A DNA stretch of 64,000 nucleotides from an uncultured Prevotella sp. (GCA_946402275.1 CAMIVY010000004.1:62001-126000), one strand, 5' to 3'; counted from the stretch's first letter, positions 8,727 to 19,182 are shown. The notes: generated from the sequence alone by a model not told the origin. A program made the numbers and translations.

Positions 8727-10247
8727 TTAATATGCAGCAGGCGCCTTGTTCCAGATGGTCTGAAGACTATAGGAACTGTCAGTGCTGGTGCAAGCCTTGA
8801 TCATGGTGGGCACCATGGTCTCGCTGTCGTTCAGCCAGCTACCATCGGCGTGGTCGATATATCCGAAGCTCTCACCGTCCTGGCTCTTGGTGTTGTTGTC
8901 CCAGATGAACATGGGAATACCAGCCAGATTAGCTGCGCGGCAGAAGAACTCCAGATAGTAGGCACGGAAAGCATTCTCTGCGTCGGTCTTTCTCCACACG
9001 CAGCCATACTCGCCTAAGTAGCAGGGAATATTGTTTTCGATATAGGCTTTGCGCAACTTGTAAAGTTGGTTGATGACGGCTAACTCCTCAGCACCGGAAG
9101 CATCGTTCGTGTGTCCCCACATAGGAGCCACATCGCCAGAAGCATAAGGCTGTGTGCAGAAGTTGTACGGGTCATAGCAGTGAACGGCAACCATCAACTT
9201 GTTGGCAGCGTCGGTAGGCAGTACAAAGTGATCAATAGTCATATCGATATTGGCAGCATAGCCAGCCACACCAATCCAGCGGGTGGGGTTGGTCTTGCGG
9301 ATGGCATCCACAGCCCACTGGTTCCACTGGTTCAGCAGCGCATACTCTGCATCGGTGCCGCTGCTCCAGTTGTCGCCAGCATGTATCTCGTTGAAGGTCT
9401 CGAAGATGAGCTTGTCGCTATAGCCGGCGAACTTGGTAGCCACCTGATCCCACAGACTGACAATGATGGTAGAGTCCTTCTTGTAGGCATCCTCGTCCTT
9501 GGCAGCATTGCCCAGATCGGTCTCGAACGAGTCGTGATGGGTGTTCAGAATAACGTTCAGACCAGCGGCAATAGCCTTGTCTACACAGCCTGCCACCTCG
9601 TTCAGGTAGTCGGCATTGATGGTATAGTTCTCGTCCATGTGGTCAGTCCAGGTAGTCGGTATACGAACTGTCTTGGCACCGACAGAGGCCAACTTCTGGA
9701 AGGGAGCGTCGGTCAGAATGCCAACCTGATCCCAATAGCCCCATCCCTTGCTGATGGCATCACCAGATGTGTCGAAATGGTTACCCAGGTTCCAACCCCA
9801 ACCAAGCATCTGAGTAACTGCCGTAGCATTATTGCTGGGCATTTCCTTGACTTTGAAGGTAACATCAATGTCCTGATTATAGGCTTTGCCTTGGGGACCA
9901 ATTATTAAACCAGCTGGAATGTGCAGAGCAATGCTGTTGCAGAAATCCAGTGTCTTTGTCACGGTCAGTTCCTTTGCAACACCAGCCACCCGTGCCTTGT
10001 CAGCAGCAGACCCGTTGACAGTGATTTGACTGGTATTCTTAGTCGCAAATCCAATGTTTTTGTCGAAAACAACCTTTATGTTTGTCTCGCCAAAGAAAAT
10101 TGGCTTTTCTTCCGTGAGCGATGTTGAGATAAGCTGAGGTGCATCTACATCAGTAATCTCAATTTGGGCATCAGTGTCCTGACAGGCTGTGGCAATGAGT
10201 GCCACAGCTGCAAGAGACAAGGTATTAATAATGTTTTTCAGTTTCAT
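8727..10247 (-). CDS. GH5 beta-glycanase with N-terminal Ig-like domain, subfamily-4-like, lipoprotein
   Basis: A 506-residue secreted enzyme. The lipobox ends ATAC (Cys22), followed by QDTD, an acidic tract like the surface-export signals of Bacteroidota lipoproteins. An Ig-like (Big_5-type) domain spans about 33-135. The GH5 domain starts at GWGWNLGNHFDT near 149, has THHD near 236, acid/base Glu287 in FETFNEI, and nucleophile Glu413 in YLGEYGC. It is likely a surface endoglycanase on glucomannan or beta-glucan; the exact substrate is not visible. It begins 18 bp after the stop of the large TIG-domain protein and lies upstream of the second GH5 gene. Confidence 0.88.
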   Translation of the reverse strand: MKLKNIINTLSLAAVALIATACQDTDAQIEITDVDAPQLISTSLTEEKPIFFGETNIKVVFDKNIGFATKNTSQITVNGSAADKARVAGVAKELTVTKTLDFCNSIALHIPAGLIIGPQGKAYNQDIDVTFKVKEMPSNNATAVTQMLGWGWNLGNHFDTSGDAISKGWGYWDQVGILTDAPFQKLASVGAKTVRIPTTWTDHMDENYTINADYLNEVAGCVDKAIAAGLNVILNTHHDSFETDLGNAAKDEDAYKKDSTIIVSLWDQVATKFAGYSDKLIFETFNEIHAGDNWSSGTDAEYALLNQWNQWAVDAIRKTNPTRWIGVAGYAANIDMTIDHFVLPTDAANKLMVAVHCYDPYNFCTQPYASGDVAPMWGHTNDASGAEELAVINQLYKLRKAYIENNIPCYLGEYGCVWRKTDAENAFRAYYLEFFCRAANLAGIPMFIWDNNTKSQDGESFGYIDHADGSWLNDSETMVPTMIKACTSTDSSYSLQTIWNKAPAAY

Positions 10248-10265
10248 AATCTAAATAGTATTTTA

Positions 10266-12701
10266 TCATTCAACAGTAACTTTTGTGCAGATTACATTGT
10301 CACCATTGAGGAGGAATGAACCACCCCATCCGCCTTTAGCGGTTATGTGCTCATAGATATAGTCTGTCACAGTAAATTCGATAGCTCCTTTATGTTCTTC
10401 CAAATTCCAACTATCTGCACTGAAATCACAGTCAGGGAATGCCGTGTTAGGATTCCAGTGGCCATCAACAATTTGGCAATTCCATGAGGCATCGGTTGTT
10501 GTCAAATAACAGCGGATAATAGATCCCACCTTCATGCCGGCTTCAAGGAGTTCAGTTCCGCCGTCACTGAGCACGTATGGCTGATTACCCCAGTCATCGG
10601 CAACGGCTTTGCCTTCCCATACTACGGTTTCCTGAGGAATCTCTATCAGTAGCGAAATCTTGTTGATAATAGCATCGCTACCGTGAATAATCAGTATACC
10701 ACCCCAGTCTGTGGCAGAAGCTTTCAGGTTATTGATTGCAGCAGATGTCAAAGGAATGGCTAATTCGTGACCATTAGGATCGAAGGGGTAAAGTGTTTCT
10801 TGTGCAGGTGCAAGACCTGTCTCAAGGATGATATGTCCCCAGCTACCGTTGTTCACCTTCATTTGGGGATTGCCGCCAGTCACGGTGTAGTCGAATACGA
10901 TGGTGACTGAAGCTCCGTCAGGAATGTTGTCGAAAACAGATGCGGGAATCAATCCCTGCGTGCTGGTGCTCCATGTCAATTCAAACGGACCCTCAAAGAT
11001 AACCTGGGTAATAGAACCTGCAGGGATGACACTGATTGTGTATTCAATTTCTCCATTTGAAGATTCCAGCTTGAGGGTTGACTTGGCCTTTGCATTCTGT
11101 GGAATACCGAAGGTCAGCGTACTATTCTTTTCAGAATATACATATCTTACTTCTGTGCCATTCACGTAGACTTTTGTCAGTTTGTCTGCATTCTTGACAG
11201 GAACAGTGAATGTGTCACCTGCCGAAGGTGTATTGTCATCATTAAACTCAGGCATTGCTGTAATGTAGCAGAATACTGCCTCATTGATGCTCAACTCAGG
11301 ACCTTCAACGGAAGTTTCATTAGCCAGCTTGAAGACGGGCTTACCGCTTGTTCCTTCCATTGGTACGGTAATGGTAATGGTTGTACCGTCGCCTGTAATG
11401 CTACTGGCCTCAACAGCCACTTCGCCACCGCCAAATGTGATGCTCTTAATAAGGTCAAGATGCGTACCACTGATTTGCAAGGCTGCACCTGCGCTTACGG
11501 GGTTCACATTGTAAGCGGTAATGGTGGGCTTCACCAGTGTGAAGGGCACGTCGATACGGCTGCCGTTGGCCATCACCAGCATGAGCGTTCCCTCGGTAGC
11601 GGTCTCAGGAACGGTCACTGCGTATGCTTGCTTCGTATTAATGATGTTCTGGTTGTCCGCAATCGTGTACTCGCCTTTGGCATCGGCAAACTCTACGTCG
11701 ACAACGAGGTCCATATCCTTACCGTCAATCTGCAAAGCCTGTCCGGCCTTGACGGGATTCGGAGTAGCCACGCAGTTAGTAGGCTTCACGGTGGTCAATG
11801 TTCCGACAGGAACTTCAACGCCAGACTTACAAACAATCTGGATGTCACCATCAGGAGCCTCAGCTGGCAGGGTGAACGTTACGCCTTTTCCGTCGTTGGC
11901 AATCTTGAGGTCGCTGACGCTTACACCACCAACGGTAATATCAGCAATGACATTGAAATATGTACCTGTGACGGTAATGGTCTCACCTGCCTTGGCAGTT
12001 ATGTTGCCCAATGCTTCGGCTGTGTTACGCCCCTTAACGTTGCTAATTGTAGGAGTGCCAATTTCAATAGCTTTTTCAGTCTCAATGATTTGATACTCAA
12101 CCTTGTTCTTGTCAACAACGGTCAGGTCAGCAGTATATAGTTCCAGTTTGCCAGTCTGTGCCTCCTCTGGAACCTCAACCTCGATAGCATAGCGGCTATG
12201 TGACTTAAAGTCTGCTTCGCTGACTACGATGCCTTTGGCAAAGGCTAATGACTGAATAAGATTCAAGTAGTCACCTTCAATCTTGATGACATCACCAGGC
12301 ATGGCAGAAACTGGTATGTTGGTAATCTCTATACCTTCAATATAATTCAAATCCGTCTTTGTTGTAATGCGTTCGTCAGTCTTTGTAATAAGCACTACTT
12401 TACCTGGTATTGGGCCATCTTTGGGAATCGTTACGCGGATTTCACTTGGAACACCCGATTTCACAACATCAATGTTGGTAATAGAGATTCCTTCAGGAAT
12501 TAAGACCTCACGCACTTGGTCTAAGTTGCTTCCTAAGAAGCGTAGCTGTCCTCCACGCATGACAGGCGACGGACCGTAAACGTTCAACGCTACACCGCCC
12601 TGATACTGGTTGGTATCCAAGTTGTCTTTGCTGCACGCTGTCAGGGATAGCCCCATGAGGGCTACCGCTAACAGGGTGATTATATTCTTAAAGTTTTTCA
12701 T
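10266..12701 (-). CDS. Multi-TIG-domain surface glycan-binding lipoprotein
   Basis: An 811-residue lipoprotein (lipobox LTAC, then SKDN, compatible with surface export). About six IPT/TIG immunoglobulin-like domains follow in series between residues 34 and 560, each with the pattern of PV..G..L.I.G..L..I..V.F. Two C-terminal beta-sandwich-like segments follow (about 565-685 and 686-811). Both are rich in Trp and Gly (for example WGHI, DWGGILI, GGWGGSFLLNG), as in carbohydrate-binding modules. It lacks catalytic residues of any recognised family. Position after SusC, SusD and a second TIG protein, and before the enzymes, marks it as a surface glycan-binding protein that captures mannan or glucomannan. 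The long TIG stalk would extend the binding end from the cell. Confidence 0.85.
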   Translation of the reverse strand: MKNFKNIITLLAVALMGLSLTACSKDNLDTNQYQGGVALNVYGPSPVMRGGQLRFLGSNLDQVREVLIPEGISITNIDVVKSGVPSEIRVTIPKDGPIPGKVVLITKTDERITTKTDLNYIEGIEITNIPVSAMPGDVIKIEGDYLNLIQSLAFAKGIVVSEADFKSHSRYAIEVEVPEEAQTGKLELYTADLTVVDKNKVEYQIIETEKAIEIGTPTISNVKGRNTAEALGNITAKAGETITVTGTYFNVIADITVGGVSVSDLKIANDGKGVTFTLPAEAPDGDIQIVCKSGVEVPVGTLTTVKPTNCVATPNPVKAGQALQIDGKDMDLVVDVEFADAKGEYTIADNQNIINTKQAYAVTVPETATEGTLMLVMANGSRIDVPFTLVKPTITAYNVNPVSAGAALQISGTHLDLIKSITFGGGEVAVEASSITGDGTTITITVPMEGTSGKPVFKLANETSVEGPELSINEAVFCYITAMPEFNDDNTPSAGDTFTVPVKNADKLTKVYVNGTEVRYVYSEKNSTLTFGIPQNAKAKSTLKLESSNGEIEYTISVIPAGSITQVIFEGPFELTWSTSTQGLIPASVFDNIPDGASVTIVFDYTVTGGNPQMKVNNGSWGHIILETGLAPAQETLYPFDPNGHELAIPLTSAAINNLKASATDWGGILIIHGSDAIINKISLLIEIPQETVVWEGKAVADDWGNQPYVLSDGGTELLEAGMKVGSIIRCYLTTTDASWNCQIVDGHWNPNTAFPDCDFSADSWNLEEHKGAIEFTVTDYIYEHITAKGGWGGSFLLNGDNVICTKVTVE

Positions 12702-12702
12702 A

Positions 12703-12740
12703 ACTTTACCTTTTTACATTTTACTTTTTACCTTTTATTT
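12703..12740. repeat. Heptad purine-rich repeat (GTAAAAA variant)
   Basis: On the reverse strand the spacer between the two TIG-protein genes reads as imperfect 7-bp units such as GTAAAAA, GTAAAAT and GTAAAAA. It belongs with the other heptad tracts in this window (31554, 33576, 38724, 43831, 47537, 52305, 52821) and fills almost the whole intercistronic gap. Confidence 0.55.
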
Positions 12741-14096
12741 GTTAGGGACGGCACGGATGTTATCAATCTTGATGACGGGGTTACATTCCTTGCCAGTGAT
12801 TCCGCCGCCGACAACAAAGATTGTAAGACTGGTGAAATCACTTGCTTTCAGACTGCCTGTAGCACTGCCTCCGCTCATGCCATACTTGAATTCACTGATG
12901 GGAATAGTAACTGTTACCCATTCGTCGGCTGTATCGAACGAGCCTGTAGCCTCCCACGGACGATAGATGCCACGAGGCAACTCGTCGTTGTTGAAGTAGG
13001 TGTTGTTACATCCTCCAAGAACATTGCCGTCAATATCCTTCACCCCGGCATTACCGTTGGAAATCTTAGTAACGCCACCAACGATTATCTGCATAGCACC
13101 GGCAGCCCAGGGATTAGCCTTCGGTACGAGCATCTCGAACTTGTACGACATATTGGTGTAATCGCTGAAGTCCGCCAAATCGGTCAGACGCACACCGTCA
13201 CCACTATAAGTCTCCGGGTCAGCCCAGTTGCCTGGCCAGTACTCAAACGAGAATTTACCATCATTCCAAGCACCATCGGCTGCTAATGTTACGTCAGGAT
13301 CACCTAAACGCAGATAATTACCAGAAAGTGAGGTCTCATCAGATTCTATCTTCTGAGGATGCCATCCATGATTACCTAACACTGCACCAGTCTTTGCGTT
13401 AGGAGTGTCAAAATCAAAGAGAATACCCCTGCTGTCCAAATAATGGAATGAAGATTTCGTCTTACCATAAATGGTTGTAACAGTGATATTACCCTCTTGA
13501 GTACATTCCGGCATTACAAATGTAATAGCGTTTTCTGTCTGGTCAGTAAACTCTGTAATAATTTTACCGTCAGGCAATGTGACTTGTAATGGAATGTTGG
13601 GATCATCAATAAAGTAACTTCCATAAATAGTTACAATGTTTCCAGGTTTGGCGTATTCATTAGACATGGAAGTCACAACAGGACCAGGGATGACAATATG
13701 GAAGTCATAATATACCGTATCCTGATTGTGAGTAATCATCGTTATCTTGTCATTCACAGCAGAAGGAATGTTCTTTGGCGTTGTCACAATGAGCGTATTA
13801 TCGGTTATATAGCTCGAGTTGAGAACAGCCTCCAAATCGTTGAAGAACATTTGCTTAATACTCCTTAGGTTCTCACCCACTATAGCAATGACAAACTGTG
13901 GCCCAGCCTGAACCAATAGCGAGTCCTTTGAGTTTATGTCGGCAGGGCGGATATAGTAAATAGTAGGTGTTCCCCCTGTAGACTCATACTTGTCTGGCTC
14001 GTCCTTGCATGATTGCATAGAGAAGCAAGATGTTATGGATAGTGCTATGAGGAGTACTCTTCCTAATTTATTATTTTTGAATTTCATAATATACAA
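12735..14096 (-). CDS. TIG-domain surface glycan-binding lipoprotein (SGBP-B/SusE-like position)
   Basis: A 453-residue lipoprotein with lipobox SMQSC followed by KDEPDK, an early acidic tract consistent with surface exposure. Two or three IPT/TIG domains span about 40-220 (for example YIRPADINSKDSLLVQAG and PGNIVTIYGSYF). A glycan-binding C-terminal domain (about 220-453) is rich in aromatics (FSFEYWPGNWADPETYSGDG). The order SusC, SusD, this gene matches SGBP-B-type proteins of xyloglucan and mannan loci. The start could be the ATG at 14096 or a second one at 14087 (MKFKNNK); both give a plausible signal, and I keep the upstream one. SusD stops at 15884-14106, 9 bp before this gene. Confidence 0.85.
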   Translation of the reverse strand: MYIMKFKNNKLGRVLLIALSITSCFSMQSCKDEPDKYESTGGTPTIYYIRPADINSKDSLLVQAGPQFVIAIVGENLRSIKQMFFNDLEAVLNSSYITDNTLIVTTPKNIPSAVNDKITMITHNQDTVYYDFHIVIPGPVVTSMSNEYAKPGNIVTIYGSYFIDDPNIPLQVTLPDGKIITEFTDQTENAITFVMPECTQEGNITVTTIYGKTKSSFHYLDSRGILFDFDTPNAKTGAVLGNHGWHPQKIESDETSLSGNYLRLGDPDVTLAADGAWNDGKFSFEYWPGNWADPETYSGDGVRLTDLADFSDYTNMSYKFEMLVPKANPWAAGAMQIIVGGVTKISNGNAGVKDIDGNVLGGCNNTYFNNDELPRGIYRPWEATGSFDTADEWVTVTIPISEFKYGMSGGSATGSLKASDFTSLTIFVVGGGITGKECNPVIKIDNIRAVPNK

Positions 14097-14105
14097 GTTT
14101 AAATG

Positions 14106-15884
14106 TTAAAATGATAAAGTGCTAAGGTCGTAGTCCTCAGGTTCTTCCATTAATAAAGGATTATAAGAGATGTCAACTGATGACATAGGGATGGTGAAAC
14201 TACGGTCAGTCACATTGGGTGCAGGTGTATTTGTATCGTAGTACATCGAGCTGGGATCGTAGTTCCATGCAGAATACTTACTTTCGTAATACTCTTTGTA
14301 TAGTTTATCCAAACCAGCATAGGTATTACGCTTCTGGGCCTTGATCTCATTGATGGCACCCTGCGGATCGTAATAGTAGCGGCGTACATAGTCGTACCAG
14401 CGGTCACCTTCCATTGCTAACTCAAGACGGCGTTCTTTCCACACATCTTCCCAACTGATGCTTGTCGGATATTGGTAACCTTTCACTGAACGGTGGCGCA
14501 CCTGATAGAAGTACTCTAACACTTTTGGATCAGACGATGATTTGTTATTGCCCATTGCTGCCTCACAATAAATGAGGTAGACATCAGCAAGACGGAGTAG
14601 GTGAGTGTAATTTCCATAATACATGTCACGCTTGGGAACGCCAATGCCCTCGGCTTCATGGTCTGCAACACTTCCAACCAAATGCTTTACGGGGTATGCT
14701 CCCGAAGTTGCATCCCAGGAACCTTGACCCTTGTGCTTGGCATAACCTTGATAGACAAGTTGTAAGATGTCCAAGCCTCCTTCGTCCATATAGAAATAGT
14801 CATAGGTGTCACCTGCCATCATCATCGTTGCCTTGCGGCGGTCGTCTACATTTTGGCGATTTTTGCTAAGTGGGTTTTCACCAAAAGCTTCAATTAAGTC
14901 AGCGCTAATTCCTGCCCATTGTCCCCAGTTATCACCGAATTCGCTGAAGCCAGCAGGGGACAGGTCGCTCTGAAGAGAGTTTTGACAGGTCCAGTCGCCA
15001 TTAACAGTCCAAGCCCATGAAATGAGACATTCCTCATTGACATTGTTATGTCCACGGAAGAGGTCTGAATAGACAGGCAGAAGGTGACGTCCACTGTGTT
15101 CAATTACATCTAATGCAAGGTCTGCAGCTTTTGCAAGATCTTCTGCGTTGCGTTGATGAGGTGTGCATGTGATATAACTATATGAGCCGGAATTGTAGGT
15201 CGTATTTTCTTCGCTGAATCCTGCTTTTGTCAAATACACTTTGGCAAGTAAGGCTTTTGCACAATATTTGTCTATGCGTCCCTTTCCGGTCACATCATGT
15301 TCAGGAAGCAGCTCGATGGCTTTTTCCAATGTCATGATAATGTAATCATAGACAACACTGATCTTTGCCTTGTGTAATGATGTTGAACTTTTGCTGTTGA
15401 TAATTTCCAGCGGTTCGTGAATAATAGGAACTGCTCCATACGTACGAGCCATATAAAAATATGCAAATGCTTTCCATGTAAGAGCCTCGCCCATGCAGGC
15501 ATTTTTGACTTCCTGAGAAGGTCCTACACTTGCTTTCAGGTTACTGTATACAGTCATACAATGCGTATTGACAGCCCAAAGTGAAGCACTCATACTTGAC
15601 AAGTATTGGTCAGATCCATCAAGCGTAAAAGTTAAATACGCACTATTTCCCTGTTGATAGTTACCTGACATAATTTCACCAACCTTGATAAAACCACGTT
15701 GGAAATCATACCAGGGCGAGTTGTACAGATAGTTGACACCTGCACGGCACTGGTCGTCGGTGCTGTAATAACTCGATGTGTCATATCCGTCTTCTGTAGG
15801 TCTGTTCAAATAGTCTTCACAAGAAGACAAAGATAAACCTGCTAAAGCGATATATGCTATTGTTTTTATATTATACTTTTTCAT
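14106..15884 (-). CDS. SusD/RagB-family nutrient-binding outer-membrane lipoprotein
   Basis: A 592-residue SusD homologue that lids the SusC channel and binds incoming oligosaccharides at the cell surface. The lipobox is LSSC followed by EDYLNRP, the classic SusD N-terminus. TPR-like helices and the C-terminal RagB region (RLADVYLIYCEAAMG, WKERRLELAMEGDRWYD) are all present, and the length is typical. It follows SusC by 19 bp and precedes the TIG lipoprotein by 9 bp. Specificity for mannan or glucomannan is inferred from the neighbouring GH26, GH5 and GH130 genes. Confidence 0.95.
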   Translation of the reverse strand: MKKYNIKTIAYIALAGLSLSSCEDYLNRPTEDGYDTSSYYSTDDQCRAGVNYLYNSPWYDFQRGFIKVGEIMSGNYQQGNSAYLTFTLDGSDQYLSSMSASLWAVNTHCMTVYSNLKASVGPSQEVKNACMGEALTWKAFAYFYMARTYGAVPIIHEPLEIINSKSSTSLHKAKISVVYDYIIMTLEKAIELLPEHDVTGKGRIDKYCAKALLAKVYLTKAGFSEENTTYNSGSYSYITCTPHQRNAEDLAKAADLALDVIEHSGRHLLPVYSDLFRGHNNVNEECLISWAWTVNGDWTCQNSLQSDLSPAGFSEFGDNWGQWAGISADLIEAFGENPLSKNRQNVDDRRKATMMMAGDTYDYFYMDEGGLDILQLVYQGYAKHKGQGSWDATSGAYPVKHLVGSVADHEAEGIGVPKRDMYYGNYTHLLRLADVYLIYCEAAMGNNKSSSDPKVLEYFYQVRHRSVKGYQYPTSISWEDVWKERRLELAMEGDRWYDYVRRYYYDPQGAINEIKAQKRNTYAGLDKLYKEYYESKYSAWNYDPSSMYYDTNTPAPNVTDRSFTIPMSSVDISYNPLLMEEPEDYDLSTLSF

Positions 15885-15903
15885 AGTGATATCTTATTAT
15901 ATA

Positions 15904-18900
15904 TTAGAATGATACATTAAGACCAAAAGAATAGGTTGTAGGTGATGGATAGCGACCTTGGTCAAGACCGTACACATAGCCGTTGGTGTCAGCAGTAGAA
16001 CGTCCCACTTCAGGGTCATAGCCATCATAACCCGTGATAGTGAAGAGATTCTGAATGTTACAATATACGCGGAGGTTGTCCAGGTATAGTTTTCTTGCCC
16101 ATTTCTGAGGCAGCGTGTAGCCTAAGGTAATATTCTTCATGCGCAAATATGAACCATCTTCAATGTACCTGTCACTCCAACGGTCATTATTATTGGGGTT
16201 ATTAATGCGAACGGCAGGCAGGCCCGTGGGATTGACCACCTGTACGTTGTCAATATCGTCATACCAGTTCCATACCGTACCGGCATTGTTTCCCTTATAA
16301 CCCTGGCTATAGTCCTTATCAGGGTCAATAGGAGTAACAATAGAACGTCCTAATATAGATGAAGCCTGATTGGTCCAGACGTCTTTCATGGCATCAAGTT
16401 TGCGACGCAGGTAGTTACCGACCTTATTGCCGACAGAGCCATTGATAAAAATGGTAAGATCGAAGTCCTTATAGCGGAAGGTGTTAGTCCAACCAAAAGT
16501 GTATTTAGGCATTGGGTTGCCAATATATGTTTGGTCTCTTTCGTCAATCACACCATCGCTGTTCAAGTCTTTATATTTGATATCGCCTACCCAAACGGTA
16601 TTGTAATGGTCGAATCCTTCTTTGTTATAAGCCACAGGCTTGGGACTGGTTTCAATGTCTTCCAGACTGGTGTAGACACCGTCAGTGACATATCCGTAGA
16701 ACTGGAACAAGGGCTGACCGACATCACTTCTTGAAACAGGATCATCCCACATACCGTTACCGATAATAGCTGCACTGGAAGTGCCGGCTAACTCCTTCAG
16801 TTTGTTCTTGTTCCATGAGATTTCGAACTCGGAGTCCCAAGAGAAATCTTTGGTTGTAATAGGATGAGTGTTAACAGTAAGTTCAAGACCAGTATTCTCA
16901 ATTTTTCCATAGTTACCCCATGGGGCCTCTAATGCAGAGGAACCGTTACCGCTGGTACCCATATACGAAGGCAGCTGCATCCTCATCAGCATATCGTTGG
17001 AAACCTTTTTATACCAGTCGACTGTAATATTAATCTTATTGTTGAAGAAACCAAGGTCAAGACCAATATTTGTTTGTTCCTGAGTCTCCCATTTTATGCT
17101 TCGGTTTGCAAAGCCCTTAGGCCTTTGGGATTCTCCAAGGCCACTAACCATTGTAGTTAACTCGGAAGCCCATTTACCACCACCAATGTTAGCGTTACCT
17201 GTTTGTCCCCAACCTAAACGCAGTTTACCATTGGAAAGCCATTTCTCGGTGTATTTCTTGATAAAAACTTCATTGGAGAAACGCCACGCAACAGCAAATG
17301 AGTGGAATGATCCCCATCGGTCTTCGGGACCTAAGTTTGAACTACCGTCGCGACGGAAAGTGTAGGTCAGCAGATAGCGGTCATCATAATTATAGGTTTC
17401 GCGCGTGAAGAATGAAACCATTGCAGAGGAACCAAATCCTGAATTGATTTTATAGCTATCCGTTTTTCCGAGTTTCGGATTATGTATGGCATTTGTCTCA
17501 AGGCCGGTAGACTCGCCTCCCATATAATCCCATTTGCTTTCCCAGCATTCTTGTCCTAACATGGCGGAGAAACTGTGTTTGCCAATCTGTCCATTGTAAG
17601 TGAGATAATTCTTTATTTGAATAAATTGGCCCGTGGTCTTCTGAACGCTGATGTTGTTCATGGTGCGTTTCCAGTTGCCAAAGTCCAATGTCGGCATAAA
17701 TGTTTCTGCACGGTCCCAATTAAAATTGTAGCCAAGTTCAGTATGCCAAACGAGCCCCTTCAAGAAAGTAACTTCCCCGAAGATATTTCCGTTAATATTG
17801 TTACGCTTGTAAAGGATATCGTTGGCCAAAGCCTGTGCGACAGGGTTAGGAGAGTTGTCACCTTCACGTGAAATAGAGGTGTAGTTGCCAAACATGTCGT
17901 AGATTGCAACATCTGGCAGCTTGGTGAGCGCGTAGGTAATGACACCTTCGTCCTGATCAGCCTTCAGCAGCTTTTCCGAGGTGTGCGAGTAGGTGGCGTT
18001 CAAACCGAGTTTCAACCAAGGCTTGAGCTGTGCGTCCAAGTTGACTCGGGCACCGTTACGCATGAAGTTTGAACCAATGATGGTACCATCCTGATTCATG
18101 TAGTTGGCGCTGACGTAGTATTTCACAGCGTCCGTACCACCCTGAGCACTCACCTGATGCTGATGCTGGAGTGCAGTGCGGAAAATGGCATCTTGCCAAT
18201 TGGTACCTTTGCCCAAAAGACTTGGGTCGCTCAATGCAGGACTTTTTGTGGCCATTCCTTGGGCAACCATATCATTATAATATTCAGCAAACTGACGCAA
18301 ATTTAGAATATCTATGCGCTTACCCTGATACTGCCAAGCTACCATGCCATCGTATGTGAATTTAGCTTCTCCGCTCTTACCGTGCTTAGTGGTAATCAGG
18401 ACGACACCATTAGCACCTTGAGCACCATAGATAGCGGTGGCAGAGGCGTCTTTCAAGATTTCCATCGATACGATGTCGGAAGGGTTAATAGTAGAAAGGG
18501 GAGATACTGTTGAAACAGATCCATTGCCCAGTTTGTCGCCCAGACCGACAGAAGCACCTGATGAATTAGAGTTACTCCAAATTACACCGTCTACAACATA
18601 GAGGGGCTCTGCATTTGAGTTGATAGTGGCCTGACCACGTACGCGAATCGAAGTAGAAGAACCAGGGGCACCTGAGGTGGCCATTGATGTCACACCGGCT
18701 ACACGTCCTGCAAAAGCCTGGTCGAGGTTGGTGATGATAGAGCCCTTCATCTTCTTCTCGTCCATAGAACCTGTAGCACCTGCCAGATCGCTCTTCTTCA
18801 TGGTACCATAACCCACGACAACCACTTCGTCAAGCATCTTCTTGTCTTCCTCGAGGATAATGTCGTACTTGGCGCGTCCATCGACCTTGATTTCCTTCGT

Positions 18901-19182
18901 GAGGTAGCCAATGTAGCTGACTACGATGGTCTGGCCGCTACTGGCATTGAGGGTAAAGTTTCCGTCAAAGTCGGTGGCAACACCTGTTGACGTACCCTTA
19001 ATCACTACACTTGCACCGATAACGGGACCCATGGCGTCGCTAACGGTACCAGTAATCTTCTTCGACTGTTGTACCTCAAGTGGGGCATTGGTCCCCCCAG
19101 CGTACAAAGCAGGCGAATACCCTAACAGGAAAATAGAACATAATCCTGTCAGCAGAGTTTCCTTACTGCAATTTAGATTCAT
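15904..19182 (-). CDS. SusC/RagA-family TonB-dependent glycan transporter
   Basis: A 1092-residue outer-membrane TonB-dependent receptor importing oligosaccharides with its SusD partner. After a signal peptide (residues 1-28, ending LYA) there is a carboxypeptidase-D-like domain (KITGTVSDAMGPVIGASVVI near 41). Next come the SusC linker motif EVVVVGYGTMKKSDLAGA near 120, a plug domain (about 115-230, with DASATAIYGAQGANGVVLI), and a 22-strand barrel ending in the aromatic C-terminus FGLNVSF. No N-terminal STN domain is present, so FecR/sigma-factor type transenvelope signalling is not expected. It is the first gene of the leftward mannan operon, with a -7 box at 19243-19250. Confidence 0.96.
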   Translation of the reverse strand: MNLNCSKETLLTGLCSIFLLGYSPALYAGGTNAPLEVQQSKKITGTVSDAMGPVIGASVVIKGTSTGVATDFDGNFTLNASSGQTIVVSYIGYLTKEIKVDGRAKYDIILEEDKKMLDEVVVVGYGTMKKSDLAGATGSMDEKKMKGSIITNLDQAFAGRVAGVTSMATSGAPGSSTSIRVRGQATINSNAEPLYVVDGVIWSNSNSSGASVGLGDKLGNGSVSTVSPLSTINPSDIVSMEILKDASATAIYGAQGANGVVLITTKHGKSGEAKFTYDGMVAWQYQGKRIDILNLRQFAEYYNDMVAQGMATKSPALSDPSLLGKGTNWQDAIFRTALQHQHQVSAQGGTDAVKYYVSANYMNQDGTIIGSNFMRNGARVNLDAQLKPWLKLGLNATYSHTSEKLLKADQDEGVITYALTKLPDVAIYDMFGNYTSISREGDNSPNPVAQALANDILYKRNNINGNIFGEVTFLKGLVWHTELGYNFNWDRAETFMPTLDFGNWKRTMNNISVQKTTGQFIQIKNYLTYNGQIGKHSFSAMLGQECWESKWDYMGGESTGLETNAIHNPKLGKTDSYKINSGFGSSAMVSFFTRETYNYDDRYLLTYTFRRDGSSNLGPEDRWGSFHSFAVAWRFSNEVFIKKYTEKWLSNGKLRLGWGQTGNANIGGGKWASELTTMVSGLGESQRPKGFANRSIKWETQEQTNIGLDLGFFNNKINITVDWYKKVSNDMLMRMQLPSYMGTSGNGSSALEAPWGNYGKIENTGLELTVNTHPITTKDFSWDSEFEISWNKNKLKELAGTSSAAIIGNGMWDDPVSRSDVGQPLFQFYGYVTDGVYTSLEDIETSPKPVAYNKEGFDHYNTVWVGDIKYKDLNSDGVIDERDQTYIGNPMPKYTFGWTNTFRYKDFDLTIFINGSVGNKVGNYLRRKLDAMKDVWTNQASSILGRSIVTPIDPDKDYSQGYKGNNAGTVWNWYDDIDNVQVVNPTGLPAVRINNPNNNDRWSDRYIEDGSYLRMKNITLGYTLPQKWARKLYLDNLRVYCNIQNLFTITGYDGYDPEVGRSTADTNGYVYGLDQGRYPSPTTYSFGLNVSF

